DNA of 64,000 nucleotides from Tipula vernalis (Eukaryota; Arthropoda; Insecta; Diptera; Tipulidae), in assembly GCA_958295665.1 (NCBI GenBank), contig OY282560.1:53940333-54004332 (forward strand), read 5' to 3'. The position numbers and the translations under genes were made by a program. Below, one piece after another: positions 1 through 9,698 of this stretch. The notes beneath the pieces were generated by a model. That model saw nothing but the letters and a program-made list of their open reading frames with translations. It had not been told where the DNA came from and ran no database searches. Each line of letters starts with the position of its first letter. The first letter of the stretch is position 1.

Positions 1-20
1 AGGAAAAAGTTCACGTGTAT
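1..20. repeat. left copy of 20-bp direct repeat flanking the MULE-like element
   Basis: These bases match 4088-4107 at 17 of 20 positions in the same orientation (core TTCACGTG). The right copy runs directly into BEL/Pao pol coding sequence, so the pair looks like a target-site duplication made when the element inserted into a BEL copy. MULE duplications are usually 8-11 bp, so only the TTCACGTG part may be the true duplication. The window edge hides what lies further left. Confidence 0.45.
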
Positions 21-102
21 TTCGTATACAGTAGTTTATGGTGTTTGTAAATACCGAAATCACAAACAACAATTTAAATTTTAGTTATGCAGAGATTTCC
101 TA

Positions 103-864
103 ATGTCTTTCTTCACTATTGGTGATGATATGATTGATCATGGTGATGTAAAAGAATTTGTTCAACTTCGGGGTCAGAGAAGAATTGCAAAACAGAATGA
201 AATGGAGAATGATTTCGCCCATAATATTCTACTTAAGTCCTACAATAATTTAAATTTTGACTTAGCGAAAGCTGTAAATAAACAAGAGTTCGTAAATTTG
301 GTTAATTTGCGGAAAGCCAAGTCCGAGAGGAAACTTTTAAAAGATTTGGTTTTCGATTGTGAGGTGCATGATGTGATGTACAGACGAGCTAATCAACCGG
401 CGAATGATGACTACATTTATTCCATTTCTGATCCACTGTCAGTGACTCTTTTACGCAACACAAAGCTCGAACTTTTAAACAATTCAGAGAATTGCTGTAT
501 CCACGTTGACGCAACAGGGATTGTAGTACGATCGCCCAAATGTTGTACCTCCCATGATTTTAAAAAAATATGTTACTATGCTTGTGTCATTAAAGTGAAT
601 GGCATAATTGTACCAATTGCAGAACTGATAAGCAGCAAACATGGTGTAGCCGCAATATCAAAACTATTCATTAATTTACAATCAGAAATAAAGATTTGCC
701 AACCAAAAGTACGAATGCCCCTCTACTTCATTACAGATTGGTCCTGGGTCCTTATTAATTCCATTTTAAAAATGAACAATATGGATTCAGCTTCTTACTT
801 ACAATACACATACAAAATTTTAATAACTGGACAATCCAGTGAAATAATAAATACATTTATGTAG
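103..864 (+). pseudogene. MULE-like transposase, N-terminal and catalytic part
   Basis: A 253-residue reading frame starting at an ATG. Two aspartates sit in transposase-like contexts: D136 in HVDATG (codon 508-510) and D212 in FITDWSW (codon 736-738). A conserved strand-helix block lies between them (YYACVIKVNGIIVPIAE). Roughly the first 100 residues are basic and predicted helical, and may bind DNA. The third acidic residue lies in the next segment (E, codon 1662-1664), so this frame and 1090-2429 belong to one protein. They are separated by about 230 bases that read as stops; a GTAGGA donor-like site at about 861 allows an intron, but decay or a small insertion explains it equally well. 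As seen, the gene cannot give full-length protein without splicing. Confidence 0.6.
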
Positions 865-1089
865 GATGAATGGTTTCCAGATGATATTGCGAATGAAATA
901 TAATATCAAAAACTTATATACTTTCTTTTAATTTCTTTATTATTTCAACTTGAAGTTCTACAACAATTTGAGTAACTCGGCTTTGCCGTTCACACCCTAA
1001 GAGTATTCGTTGTTAACTAACTCATTTTCCTTTGTTTCTTTATACAAAAAGTTTGTATTTAGTTGTGTCGGCGTTTATATTCACATTGC

Positions 1090-2429
1090 ATTCGGTTGAG
1101 TTGACGCACATTCCCACATTTATATGTTGCTGTCATTTTATAGCAATAATTGTACGGCAAATTAAAAGTAAAATATTAAATTGCAAAAAACGTGTTCGGG
1201 AGTTTATATTAGTTATTGTAAATCTAATTCTAGATGCAGATCATTTAGAAGACATAGATCAAATATTTGCAATTTTTTGTACAGTTTGCCTTTCAAAAAC
1301 CAAAGACGATGGATTTGAGAAAGCCTATTCTAGATTTATTAATGTTGTAGAAAAGATGTATTCTACTGATAATAGTAAATATAATGATTTGGAAATTTCG
1401 AAAGATAGTCATATAGAAAAGGATGATGATGAAACCGAGTATCCGGAAAATACTAATACGTCCGAGTATTATAAAAGATATTATGAAATATATTCCGAAA
1501 TTGCTTGTAATATAAAAGATATTGATACTGTTACTAATGAATTTTATTGTCCAAATTTTATAATCTATTTCTTAAAACAATATATAACATGCGTACCACT
1601 TTGGGCTTCTGTTTATTTAAAGAAAATTACACATGTGAATAGAGTATCTAACGCCTTAGCGGAAAATTGGTTTAATATTTTGAAAAATAAGTACATGGTA
1701 GAAACACATATGAAAGTTGGAAGGTTTGTTAACCTCTTAAGAGAAAAATCTGCACAGCGCATTCAATCGATACGGTTTGAACCTGTGCTGCGACATAGAA
1801 AAAGGAATTCATTATCTCAAAAACCAAAAAATAAAATTAATGATAAAACAAAAGGAATTCCTAAAGACACCCAAAATCAATTCTGTGCGATAGTAAAATG
1901 CACACCTGGTTCTAAAAGCAATATTGATGTCACCCATCCAGAAAATATTTTTAAAATATCAGAGGAATGGAATAGAAAACCGAAAAGGAAGTATTTAAAA
2001 TATTCAGGGCCAGGAGCTTTTGCAAGATATAGAAAACCTGGACGTCGGCTAACTTTTCAAGGTAAATCTAAAAATGTTATTACGCTTCTTCCAAATCATT
2101 TGCTAGATAGTGTAGACTATTATAATAATTTCAACAACCTCTTAATCAAGTTAGGTCGTTTTAAAATTAATAACCATTGGGTAACAAGTCTTAATATTTC
2201 TTGTTTTTCATCATTAGCCGGCAATGGGTATTTAACTGATGACGTTTTATACCTATGCATCTCTCTGGTAACCAAAAACAAAAATTCGGTCTGTTTAGAT
2301 CCTTATCAGGTATTAAAAGTTTTTAATACACATGAATCGTTTATATACGACGAAAACTGCGACAGCCAATTTGAGCTCCAAATTTTCCCTGAAGTGAGAT
2401 ATATGTATTTTCTTCCCACTATATATTAA
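1090..2429 (+). pseudogene. MULE-like transposase C-terminal part and start of Ulp1-like domain
   Basis: This frame continues the transposase. A block around VRQIKSKILNCKKRVREF and DADHLEDIDQIF leads into an acidic linker. Next come the predicted cysteine and aromatic block (EFYCPNFIIYFL) and the motif SNALAENWFNILKN, whose glutamate (codon 1662-1664) is the candidate third catalytic residue. A lysine/arginine-rich stretch follows (about 1780-2060), probably for DNA binding or nuclear import. From about 2140 the sequence changes to a Ulp1/C48-like start (NNHWVTSLNISCF, GYLTDDVLYLC). The frame ends at TAA 2427-2429, and the protease continues one base out of register, so a single-base frameshift separates the domains. 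The first ~55 codons of the open stretch beginning at 1032 are probably not coding. Confidence 0.6.
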
Positions 2430-2958
2430 TGAAAATCACTCGGTTCTCATTTACATAGACTTAGATTTAAATATAATTGTTACGTACGATCCATTATCCC
2501 CTAAAAAAATTTTGAAACCCGAAGGAGATCTAGCACAAAATTATTTGAAACAGCTAGGAAAAATGCGGAAATTGACCTATCCCACCTTTGAAATAAAAAC
2601 AAATCAGACTTTTCCAAAACAAAGGGATTCTTTTAATTGTGGAGTCCTTTTGATTTATTATAGTATTGATCTGTTAGTGAATTGTTATATTACTATAGAA
2701 ATTCACCTATCCGAAAAAGAAAGCTACATAGCTGCTTTAACTCAATATAGATACAACCTTCAAGTAATGATACTTAGAAATTCACTGTCTGTCAAAGATA
2801 ATTGTTTAATATGCTTCGAAAATGTGTTGCATATTGCAAATAGTAATACTGAAATATGCAAGCAATGTCAGAGAAAAATACATGTGATCTGCTCAACTGA
2901 GAATTTTATTATTAATGATTTTTGTAAACATTGCCGTAGAGATTATTCGTCAAAGTAA
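2427..2958 (+). pseudogene. Ulp1/C48-type cysteine protease domain plus PHD/RING-like zinc finger
   Basis: Read in the frame after the one-base shift, all four residues of a C48 active site are present in order: His in NENHSVLIYID (codon 2437-2439), Asp in VTYDPL (2488-2490), Gln in FPKQRDSFNCG (2620-2622) and Cys in the same motif (2638-2640). Ulp1/SENP proteases cleave SUMO-like modifiers, and Ulp1 domains are known passengers or fusions in several eukaryotic DNA transposons. After about 55 residues a cysteine/histidine cluster follows, with spacing C-x2-C, C-x2-C-x4-H-x2-C, C-x2-C, which fits a PHD- or RING-like treble-clef finger. The protein ends at TAA 2956-2958. Role is inference: it may protect the transposase from, or recruit it through, SUMO. 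The triad is intact even though the join to the transposase is frameshifted, so decay is recent. Confidence 0.7.
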
Positions 2959-3185
2959 TTTTGGTTCTTGGTTCAAAGAATTATTATAGGTTTCATAAAC
3001 GAAACGAGAAATTGAAATCAGCCTTTTTATTGCAATATATGAAGGCTCGTGTATGTCAGTGGGTATAATACTATAGTCGTAATGATTCAAAGAATACCAG
3101 CTATACAATAAGTCTCTTTGATTTTTTTACTTAAACTCAATTGAAGACACATTAACAATCGATTATCATCCATAGAATTTCTGAT

Positions 3186-4070
3186 CGGATATAATTTCAC
3201 AAAATTGATTTTGGGGACCCCCTTATCCTCCGATTCCCCCAAAATGTTTTATTTTCATATATGCTCTGGATTACCAGTTATTAGAATTACATAGCCACAA
3301 CGATGGTAGTACTCGAATTACTTCGAGACGAGAATAAATTAAGTTAAACATTTTGTTAAACGGATATAGTTTCACAAAATTGATTTCGGGGACCCCCTTA
3401 TCCTCCGATTCCCTCAAAATATTTTATTGCCATATATGCTCTGGATTACCAGTTATTAGAATTACATAGCCACAACGATGGTAGTACTCGAATTACTTCG
3501 AGACGAGAATAAATTAAGTTAAACATTTTGTTAAACGGATATAATTTCACAAAATTGATTTCGGGGACCCCCTTATCCTCTGATTCCCCCAAAATATTTT
3601 ATTGCCATATATGCTCTGGATTACCAGTTATTAGAATTACATAGCCACAAGTAGTACTCGAATTACTTCGAGACGAGAATAAAATAAGTTAAACATTTTG
3701 TTAAACGGATATAGTTTCACAAAATTGATTTCGGGGACCCCTTATCCTTCGATTCCCTCAAAATATTTTATTGTCATATATGCTCTGGATTACCAGTTAT
3801 TAGAATTACATAGCCACAACGATGGTAGTACTCGAATTACTTCGAGACGAGAATAAATTAAGTTAAAAATTATGTTCACTTCTGTGCAATTTCACAAATT
3901 GGTTTCAGGAATCCCCTTTTCCTTTGATTCCCCTAAAATTGTTTATTGCCATACATGCCCTATTTTGTCATTAATATGAATTGTATGATAGTATTTGAAG
4001 TGCTTTGTTACAAGAATGACGAGTTTTTATGAATTAATAAAATCAAATTTAACAGTGTAAAGGAATTGTA
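3186..4070. repeat. tandem array of ~175-bp units (5 copies, last one degenerate)
   Basis: Units begin at 3186, 3361, 3536, 3706 and about 3880, giving spacings of 175, 175, 170 and ~174. The first four are nearly identical; the third lacks CGATG before the GTAGTACTCG motif. The last is strongly diverged. Each unit holds an imperfect hairpin (CTCGAATTACTTCGAG) and a C-rich patch (GGGGACCCCCTTATCC). There is no reading frame. Its position behind the transposase suggests it is the right terminal array of a foldback element. Confidence 0.9.
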
Positions 4071-4087
4071 AGGTTTAGGAGAAGTTT

Positions 4088-4107
4088 AGGAAAAACTTCA
4101 CGTGCAT
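4088..4107. repeat. right copy of 20-bp direct repeat
   Basis: Partner of bases 1-20, with three mismatches. It is immediately followed by in-frame BEL/Pao pol sequence. Confidence 0.45.
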
Positions 4108-4409
4108 CAGCTGGAACCAAGTAAAATCCGAACAAAATCCTGCAGATATTGTCTCCAGAGGGATCATGCCGGAAGAGCTGCCCAAATGTTCAACTTGGTT
4201 TAATGGACTCCAATTTTTATCTACAGATGCTCAAAATTGGATACAATCAAAGCTTCCAGTTGATGTGCCTCTGCCTGAATGCCGGATCGAAAAATCTGTA
4301 TTAGTTTCCATCGAAGAAAAATCAAGCACGAACTATGGAAATCATTTAATCGACTCCATAAAATATAGAAATAATTTCGGAAGTCTACGCAACATCGTGG
4401 CTTGTGCTC
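4105..4409 (+). pseudogene. BEL/Pao pol fragment (end of RNase H to before integrase)
   Basis: The translation contains the BEL/Pao linker signature WNQVKSEQNPADIVSRG, followed by a block that aligns with the region between RNase H and the integrase zinc finger (KYRNNFGSLRNIVACAQ). In an intact element this precedes the integrase. Here it is cut off at about 4409 and joined to LTR-like sequence. The same segment is absent from the main BEL copy downstream at about 6945, so the fragment is either a displaced piece of that copy or the remains of a second copy. It is interrupted on the left by the MULE-like insertion. Confidence 0.75.
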
Positions 4410-4533
4410 AAATACATTTCACACCACACAGTTTGGTTTTCGTTTGTGTTAAGTTTTTAGTAAGCCTTGTGTTATAATTCGCACAGCGCGCACGAAAATA
4501 GTCGTTATTATTAAAAAGTCCACGAATACAACA
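4410..4533 (+). other. probable remnant of BEL/Pao LTR
   Basis: This short non-coding stretch between the pol fragment and the primer-binding site ends with ACA five bases before TGG, as expected for the 3' edge of an LTR. No matching second LTR was seen, and at ~125 bp it must be truncated on its left side. Confidence 0.45.
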
Positions 4534-4537
4534 TTTT

Positions 4538-4555
4538 TGGTGCCGAAACCCGGGA
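4538..4555 (+). other. primer-binding site, complementary to tRNA-Phe 3' end
   Basis: TGGTGCCGAAACCCGGGA is the reverse complement of the CCA-tailed 3' end of animal tRNA-Phe (acceptor 3' strand TTTCGGC plus discriminator A and CCA). Its position just after an LTR-like end and before a gag-like frame fits the minus-strand primer site of the BEL element. The tRNA identity is from memory of the conserved tRNA-Phe acceptor stem. Confidence 0.75.
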
Positions 4556-4847
4556 CGTACTGATCCTCTCCGTCTACAACAATTGAAGTTGTGATAGACT
4601 GGAGCCGTATAATTGTAGCGGTGTTAGCCAAAATCATCAGGTATATTTTCTTTTTTGTTTAAGTGACCGCTGGTGAAATTTTTGGAATGGCGGTGTTCGT
4701 GTGGGGTATGCATGATAAAATTGAAATTGTTATTTTTACGTGCAATGTTGTAAATTTGTGGTGAAGTGATTCGATTACCAGATACATCACCTGCAACTTT
4801 TTGAAGTTGTTTTTCTTTAATTTTCACATCTGCGGGCACGGCCAGTA

Positions 4848-5710
4848 GTGCTAGTTTGGAATCTGATCCGCTCTGGATTATTACAGGGTAGCCAAATGAA
4901 GGGTAGCGCTAAAATCAAGGGGCTGGTTAAAGAACGAACCATAGCCATTAAACTTATTAAGCGACTCAATACTAAATGTCAATCACCAGAAGTTCAATCA
5001 TGGAACGAGGCGATCATCAACATGCAAAAATCAGCCCTCGAACGTCACTGGGCTCTGTTTCAAAACAAACAGCTGTTGGAAATAGCTGAGTCACCTAACC
5101 TCACTGAATATTGCCTAAAGCCTAATCATAATCGAACAGTGCCAAAGGTGAATGAAATTATGCTGCCCAAATTCAATGGTAGCTATACGGGTTGGACATC
5201 GTGATGCGCCCAATTCGTTAGTAAAGTGTTGAACACCGAAATACCAGCTGATTCGAAAATCGATCTGCTCATGTCGGCATTGATTAGCGAAGCCAAGTCT
5301 TGCGCTGGTGAAACCGACGAGAAATCAACGTTCATCGTATCATATCAGCGTTGAGAATCCAATTACATCAGAAAGTATGCAGGCAAACCAAATAGCAATG
5401 GATGAACAATCCGATCACGACAATGGTCTACCCATAATTGGCACGGCATTGTGTAGATTACAACAACCGAACACGATAACTGGAAATGTTCGCGTACTTT
5501 GTGACTCTGGATCACAGATTAATTTGATAGCACTAGAATGTGTTCAAAAGTGGAAGCTCGTTCGGAAACCATGTAAAATTATGATTTCAACCATTGGTAA
5601 CTCACGGCCGATGAAATCATTGGGCATGGGGTGGACTGCGTGTTGCGTCGTCGCTATGATTTATCAGCTACAATGCCGGGACATTTCGTCATTGTCAACA
5701 AGATAACAGG
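4848..5710 (+). pseudogene. BEL/Pao gag and aspartic protease (broken)
   Basis: A gag-like helical segment (ALERHWALFQNKQ) leads to the family motif LPKFNGSYTGW at about 5163-5199. A TGA stop then cuts the frame just before the sequence that should follow (CAQFVSKVLN). The frame from about 5308 carries the retroviral-type protease motif LCDSGSQINLI (about 5500-5530), with DSG as the catalytic triplet. The zinc-knuckle region expected between gag and protease is not recognisable and is probably deleted. The gene lies about 300 bases after the primer-binding site, as normal for BEL. Several stops and a shift make it non-functional. Confidence 0.75.
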
Positions 5711-5769
5711 TATAAATCCACAGGAAGGTTTAGGTGTCCACTTACTAGTCAGCTTTGTGATGATAAACT

Positions 5770-6945
5770 CGCTGACCCCAAATCTACTTGGACATCGATC
5801 TTAGGCGACGGTATAGTCCGTTACTCTTCGGAAGGTGATCGGTTTGTCGCGCAAGAATCAATGCTGGGCTGGGTCGTGTCTGGCTATGCAAGGCAATCGC
5901 AGCCTTTAACAGCCTTATCATACAATGTGGTCAAATCAGATTGCGATTTGGATAAACAGTTGGAACAATTTTGGTCTGTGGATAATTCCGAATCCCATAT
6001 CCCTCGTACTGCCAAAGAACAACGAGCTGAAGATATTTTTTGGTCCACACACACTAGAGGTATTAATCGTCGTTACGTGATTATGCTCCCACTCAAGGAA
6101 AATCCAATGCCACTTTGCCGTTCTCGTTGATTCAGGTCAATTGATTCCAGCTCCACCAGCTCCAGATAATCAAAGAAAAAAATTTGCGTCTTGTTTGATG
6201 CATCCTGTAAATAATCATCGGGACCATCATTCAACGATCAACAAAGTGCCGGGCGAGAAATTGCAAGCTGATCTATGTGAAACGTTGTAGCTGTTTCGAA
6301 CGTACCGATTTGCCTTGACAGCGGATATCATCAGCAGCAAATGAACCCATTGGGGAATATTTCATCACTTGTGTCATTTGGGGGTTTACGTCGGCGGGGT
6401 TTAACTCTGTTCGAGCTCTACAACAATGCGCCAGGGACGAAGCAATACGGTTTCCGGCTGCTTCTGTGGCCACCCTGGCAAATTTTTACATAGATGACTT
6501 TCTATCTGGTGCTGAAACAATGGAAGAATTAAAAACACTGCATAGCCAAATGATTGAAATGTTAGCTTCTGCTGGATTTGAATTAGCCAAATGGGCTACC
6601 AGTAACTCGGAATTGGCTAAAGAACTGGTTCAAAATGAGTTGCGTGAAATCGAACTACAACCTAGTACCGGGATATTAGGTATGATGTGGGATCCAATCA
6701 AAATCGATGATTATCCAGCAAACAAGGACAAAACCTTTACCAAACGACAATTCATCAGTCGAATTGCTCAAGTATACGACCCTACTGGACTTTTCGCACC
6801 AGTTATCATTGCTGGTAAGATTGCCATGCAAGAAATTTGGAAACTAAATATTGGTTGGGACGACCTTGTTCCTAATCACATCATGACATTATGGTCATCG
6901 TTTCATCAGATACCCGTTCCAAGATGGATAGCCTACTCAAAATAA
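5770..6945 (+). pseudogene. BEL/Pao reverse transcriptase region (broken)
   Basis: Starts with the family's inter-domain block (QESMLGWVVSG, then LDKQLEQFW and EEQRAEDIFWSTHTRG, about 5845-6060). A stop-rich RT core follows between 6130 and 6470, where pieces such as LTADI and LYNNAPG can be read only by changing frame. RT is clear again from 6466: FYIDDFLSGAET contains the catalytic YIDD, followed by GFELAKWATSN and QVYDPTGLFAPV, which are strongly conserved in BEL/Pao. The reading stops at about 6945, just after the start of RNase H (PRWIAYS), where RNase H itself is missing. Clearly a dead copy. Confidence 0.8.
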
Positions 6946-7875
6946 GTGCAACTGCAGCTGCATTTTGTTTCATCATTCATCCAGAATCAAAGTTCTGTGA
7001 GTTGATCATAGCCGATGCGCACTCACGTACATGCCATGGTGGAACACAGTTGACAATGGCCATCATTCGGTACATTTGGGTAACAAATCTACGCACGGCA
7101 GTCAACAAAGTTGTTTATGACGTGTGTCATTTGCCTACGGTTCAAGAAGGATGTCGCCAAACAATTGTTGGGTTCATTACATCCAGCTAGAATCAATCAA
7201 TCATTTCCATTTGTGGTATCTGGCGTCGATTTTGCAGGACCATGCATGGACGTATGCATGACAACTCGAGCCGTGCATTTGGATCTTGCTCATGATCTAT
7301 CGGTGGAGGCATTCTTGGAAGTTTTTGCAAGATTTATCAGTCGACGTGGACAATGTAGTCAGTTATGGAGCGATAACGGCACGAATTTCGTTGGTTCAAA
7401 TAAGTAATTGCAACGTGTTCGTCAAGAAAGGCAAAATAAAATCCCTCATCGAGAGTTGGCTAATTTGGGTACAACCTGGCGGTTCAACTCACCTGCTGCT
7501 CCACACCATAAGGCGGGCTTTGGGAGGCGTGCGTGAAATCCATGAGGTACCACCTGAGAAGAGTCGTCGGTCAACGTATATTGTCAGCCAATCAGCTGTA
7601 TACAGTGATCACTCAAATCGAATGCTGCTTAAATTCACGTCCACTGTCACCATTAACTGATGATCACAATGACCTCGAGGCTCTTACACCTGGTCACTTT
7701 TTGGGTGGTCGATCATTATTGCATCATCCACCATCAGAAGATTTAATAAATTGCAATGACAACCATCTCACACTGTGGGGGCTAACAGCAAAAATTAACT
7801 CAATCATTCTGGCATCGCTGGAAGGATGATTTTCTTGTATCATTACAGAAACGAAGCAAATGGTATCGAGTCCGG
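6946..7875 (+). pseudogene. BEL/Pao integrase (broken)
   Basis: An HHCC-type zinc-binding start is readable (ADAHSRTCHGGTQ and later VVYDVCHLP). The catalytic core follows: GVDFAGP with the first Asp, TRAVHLDL and FISRRG, and SDNGTNFVG with the second Asp. The family's C-terminal signature IECCLNSRPLSPL and TPGHFLGGRSL comes from a third frame at 7600-7740. A deletion removes the stretch between GVDFAGP and TRAVHLDL. The last BEL-like residues (FWHRWKDDFLVSLQKRSKW) end near 7870, where the next element starts. Confidence 0.8.
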
Positions 7876-8734
7876 CTCTCTAAAAAATCTGGAAAATGTG
7901 GACAACGAGACTCGGGTCTGTAGGCCTGACTCTAAGTCTACAAATAAACAACGGGACATAAGCTCAAGCGAGGCTGGTCTCTCTGCTCGGGTCACCAACT
8001 ATGGGTATACAAATTTAAAGCGGAACCAAAGCACGAACGAAGCTGGTTCCTCAAAACCAACCTATAATACTAGGAGGAAGGCCTAGAGGGTCCTGGATAA
8101 GATAAATAACATCTCGCCAGAAGACAGAACGGATAAGGACAAATCCATGCTTGCGTCGGCAAAAAAAGTCACCGAGAAAAAGTCGGAAGGCCCTTCAGCT
8201 GGCTCACAGCTTAAAAGAAATAGAACTCAGGAGGAAAGTCCTAAGATCGCAAAGCGAACAAAACTCTATGCTTCCGCCATTAGGACTTTTAACAAGGTCC
8301 TGAAGCATCAGCTGGTTGTGGCAGTTATTGACAAATCCCAAGAGAATGGCAGTATCACGCCCGCCAATTAGGGGAAGGTGGAAGAGGCCTTAGCCACCAC
8401 CTACCTGAAAGTCCTGTCGGAAAATCCAGGGCCTTCTCAGACTTGTTGGGACGCGGGCTGTCACAGAAATCAGGTGAAACTGACTGCCTGTGCAGATCAG
8501 AGGTCCTTGCTGCTTTATAAGAAGGCAGTGGAGGGACTTGGCAAGGTATGGCCCCGAGCCAGCCTTGCTGTGATTGATAGGGAGGGGATTCCCTGCAGAC
8601 CAAGAGATAGGGTGTACATCCCTTTGGAGCCTTGTGATACGAAGGTGATACTCCAGTTGTTGCAGGTTGGCAACCCGGAGTTGCCACCGCACAACTGGAA
8701 AGTTGCTAAGCTCGAGGAGACAAAGACTAACTAA
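7876..8734 (+). pseudogene. non-LTR ORF1 (gag-like, DUF4780-type)
   Basis: The frame is interrupted by TAG at about 8084 and again at about 8369. The N-terminal half is low complexity, charged and serine-rich (EKKSEGPSAGSQLKRNRTQEE), probably an RNA-binding tail. The C-terminal half, about 8378-8734, carries the pattern ASLAVIDREGIPCRPRDRVYIPLE that I associate with the DUF4780 domain, common in ORF1 of dipteran non-LTR elements. No CCHC knuckles are seen. ORF2 follows within about 45 bases. ORF1 proteins of this class coat element RNA. The domain name is from memory and should be treated as probable. Confidence 0.6.
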
Positions 8735-8776
8735 AGATCAGCTGTTATCATCTTAAACAGGGAGTCACTGACTGCA

Positions 8777-9591
8777 ATGGAAAAAACCAACGGTTTAATT
8801 AACTATTGTTTCAGTGCAGTCACACTCAAGGTGTACAAGAAGGACGCGGACAAGCCGAAGGCTCCGAAATCATATTCAGAAAATACCGCGGTGCTTGATA
8901 GCTCATCTGCGTGCGCGCAGGTTCCAAGCGAAAACTCTCTCCACGGACACGAAGATGTCAACGTCCATGGAATCTTGGGAGAAAAGGCTGTAGAGATGAT
9001 ACTGACATTTCTTCAAGTCAACTTTCATTACTCGAAGGCAGCATCAGCTGGCCTAACTTTAAAAATTGAGAAAGAAGCGACCGATGTCGTCTTGATCCAT
9101 GAACCTTGGGTCACAGAAGCGCAAGGTTGGAGTCATCCCTGGGAGTGATGCAAATACTCATCACACGAGGTGAGTTACTCCTTGATTACATTTTAACTAA
9201 CCCTTATAATAGTAATAAACAGGAAGTATTGGATATTACTTTTGTATCAAGCTTTCTGGCGATTAGTTTATTAAACTGGAGAGTGTCGGAGGACCACGCC
9301 TTTTCTGATCATTGTTATCTTCAATTTGCAATGGACTTGACTTCTCCAAAAAGTACAACCTACAGAAACAGGAGGAAAACCAACTGGGATACCTTTAGAA
9401 CTATTATGGGTAATTCACTACCAGTTCCTGTGCCAAAACCAAAGCTCGATGGCTTGGTGGACGAGTTGCCCAGCGCTTTTAATGAAGCAATATTGGGCTC
9501 TAGTCCCCTTAGCAGGCCTATGGGTAAATCTCAGCCACCCTGGTGGTCCAAGGAAATTCAACAAACACGTCGAAAACAAAATCTGCTGTAG
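8777..9591 (+). pseudogene. non-LTR ORF2 N-terminus: APE-type endonuclease (internally deleted)
   Basis: The start of an apurinic-type endonuclease is readable at about 9000-9110 (LTFLQVNFHYSKAASAG, then DVVLIHEPWV with the catalytic Glu). The domain then jumps to its last third at about 9180-9330 (LDYILTN, VLDITFVSS, NWRVSEDHAFSDHCYLQF), where the SDH motif carries the catalytic Asp and His. Roughly 100 residues in between are gone and the two parts are in different frames. The linker to the RT follows (KTNWDTFRTIM, PPWWSKEIQQTRRK). The enzyme would nick target DNA for target-primed reverse transcription. This copy cannot. Confidence 0.75.
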
Positions 9592-9698
9592 ACTGGCACT
9601 CTTCTAAGGAAGTCCTCAAAATTTACAAATATCAATTGAGAAGTGCCAAGAACAGCTGTTGAAAACTATACTGTGGCAAAATTCAGGAGTCTTCGGAG

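Larger units (their letters stand above)
21..4087 (+). mobile_element. MULE/NOF-like foldback-type DNA transposon (decayed)
   Basis: The interval holds, in order, a DDE transposase, a Ulp1-type protease, a C-terminal zinc finger and five tandem ~175-bp non-coding units, and it lies between near-identical 20-bp direct repeats. Known family facts: Drosophila FB-NOF foldback elements are MULE relatives, and their long termini are built of tandem repeats. Here the array is visible only on the right; on the left just about 80 bases separate the edge from the coding region, so a left array is missing or was never present. The NOF assignment is inference from the transposase motifs plus the array. 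A different DDE superfamily carrying a Ulp1 domain, such as KDZ, remains possible. Confidence 0.55.
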
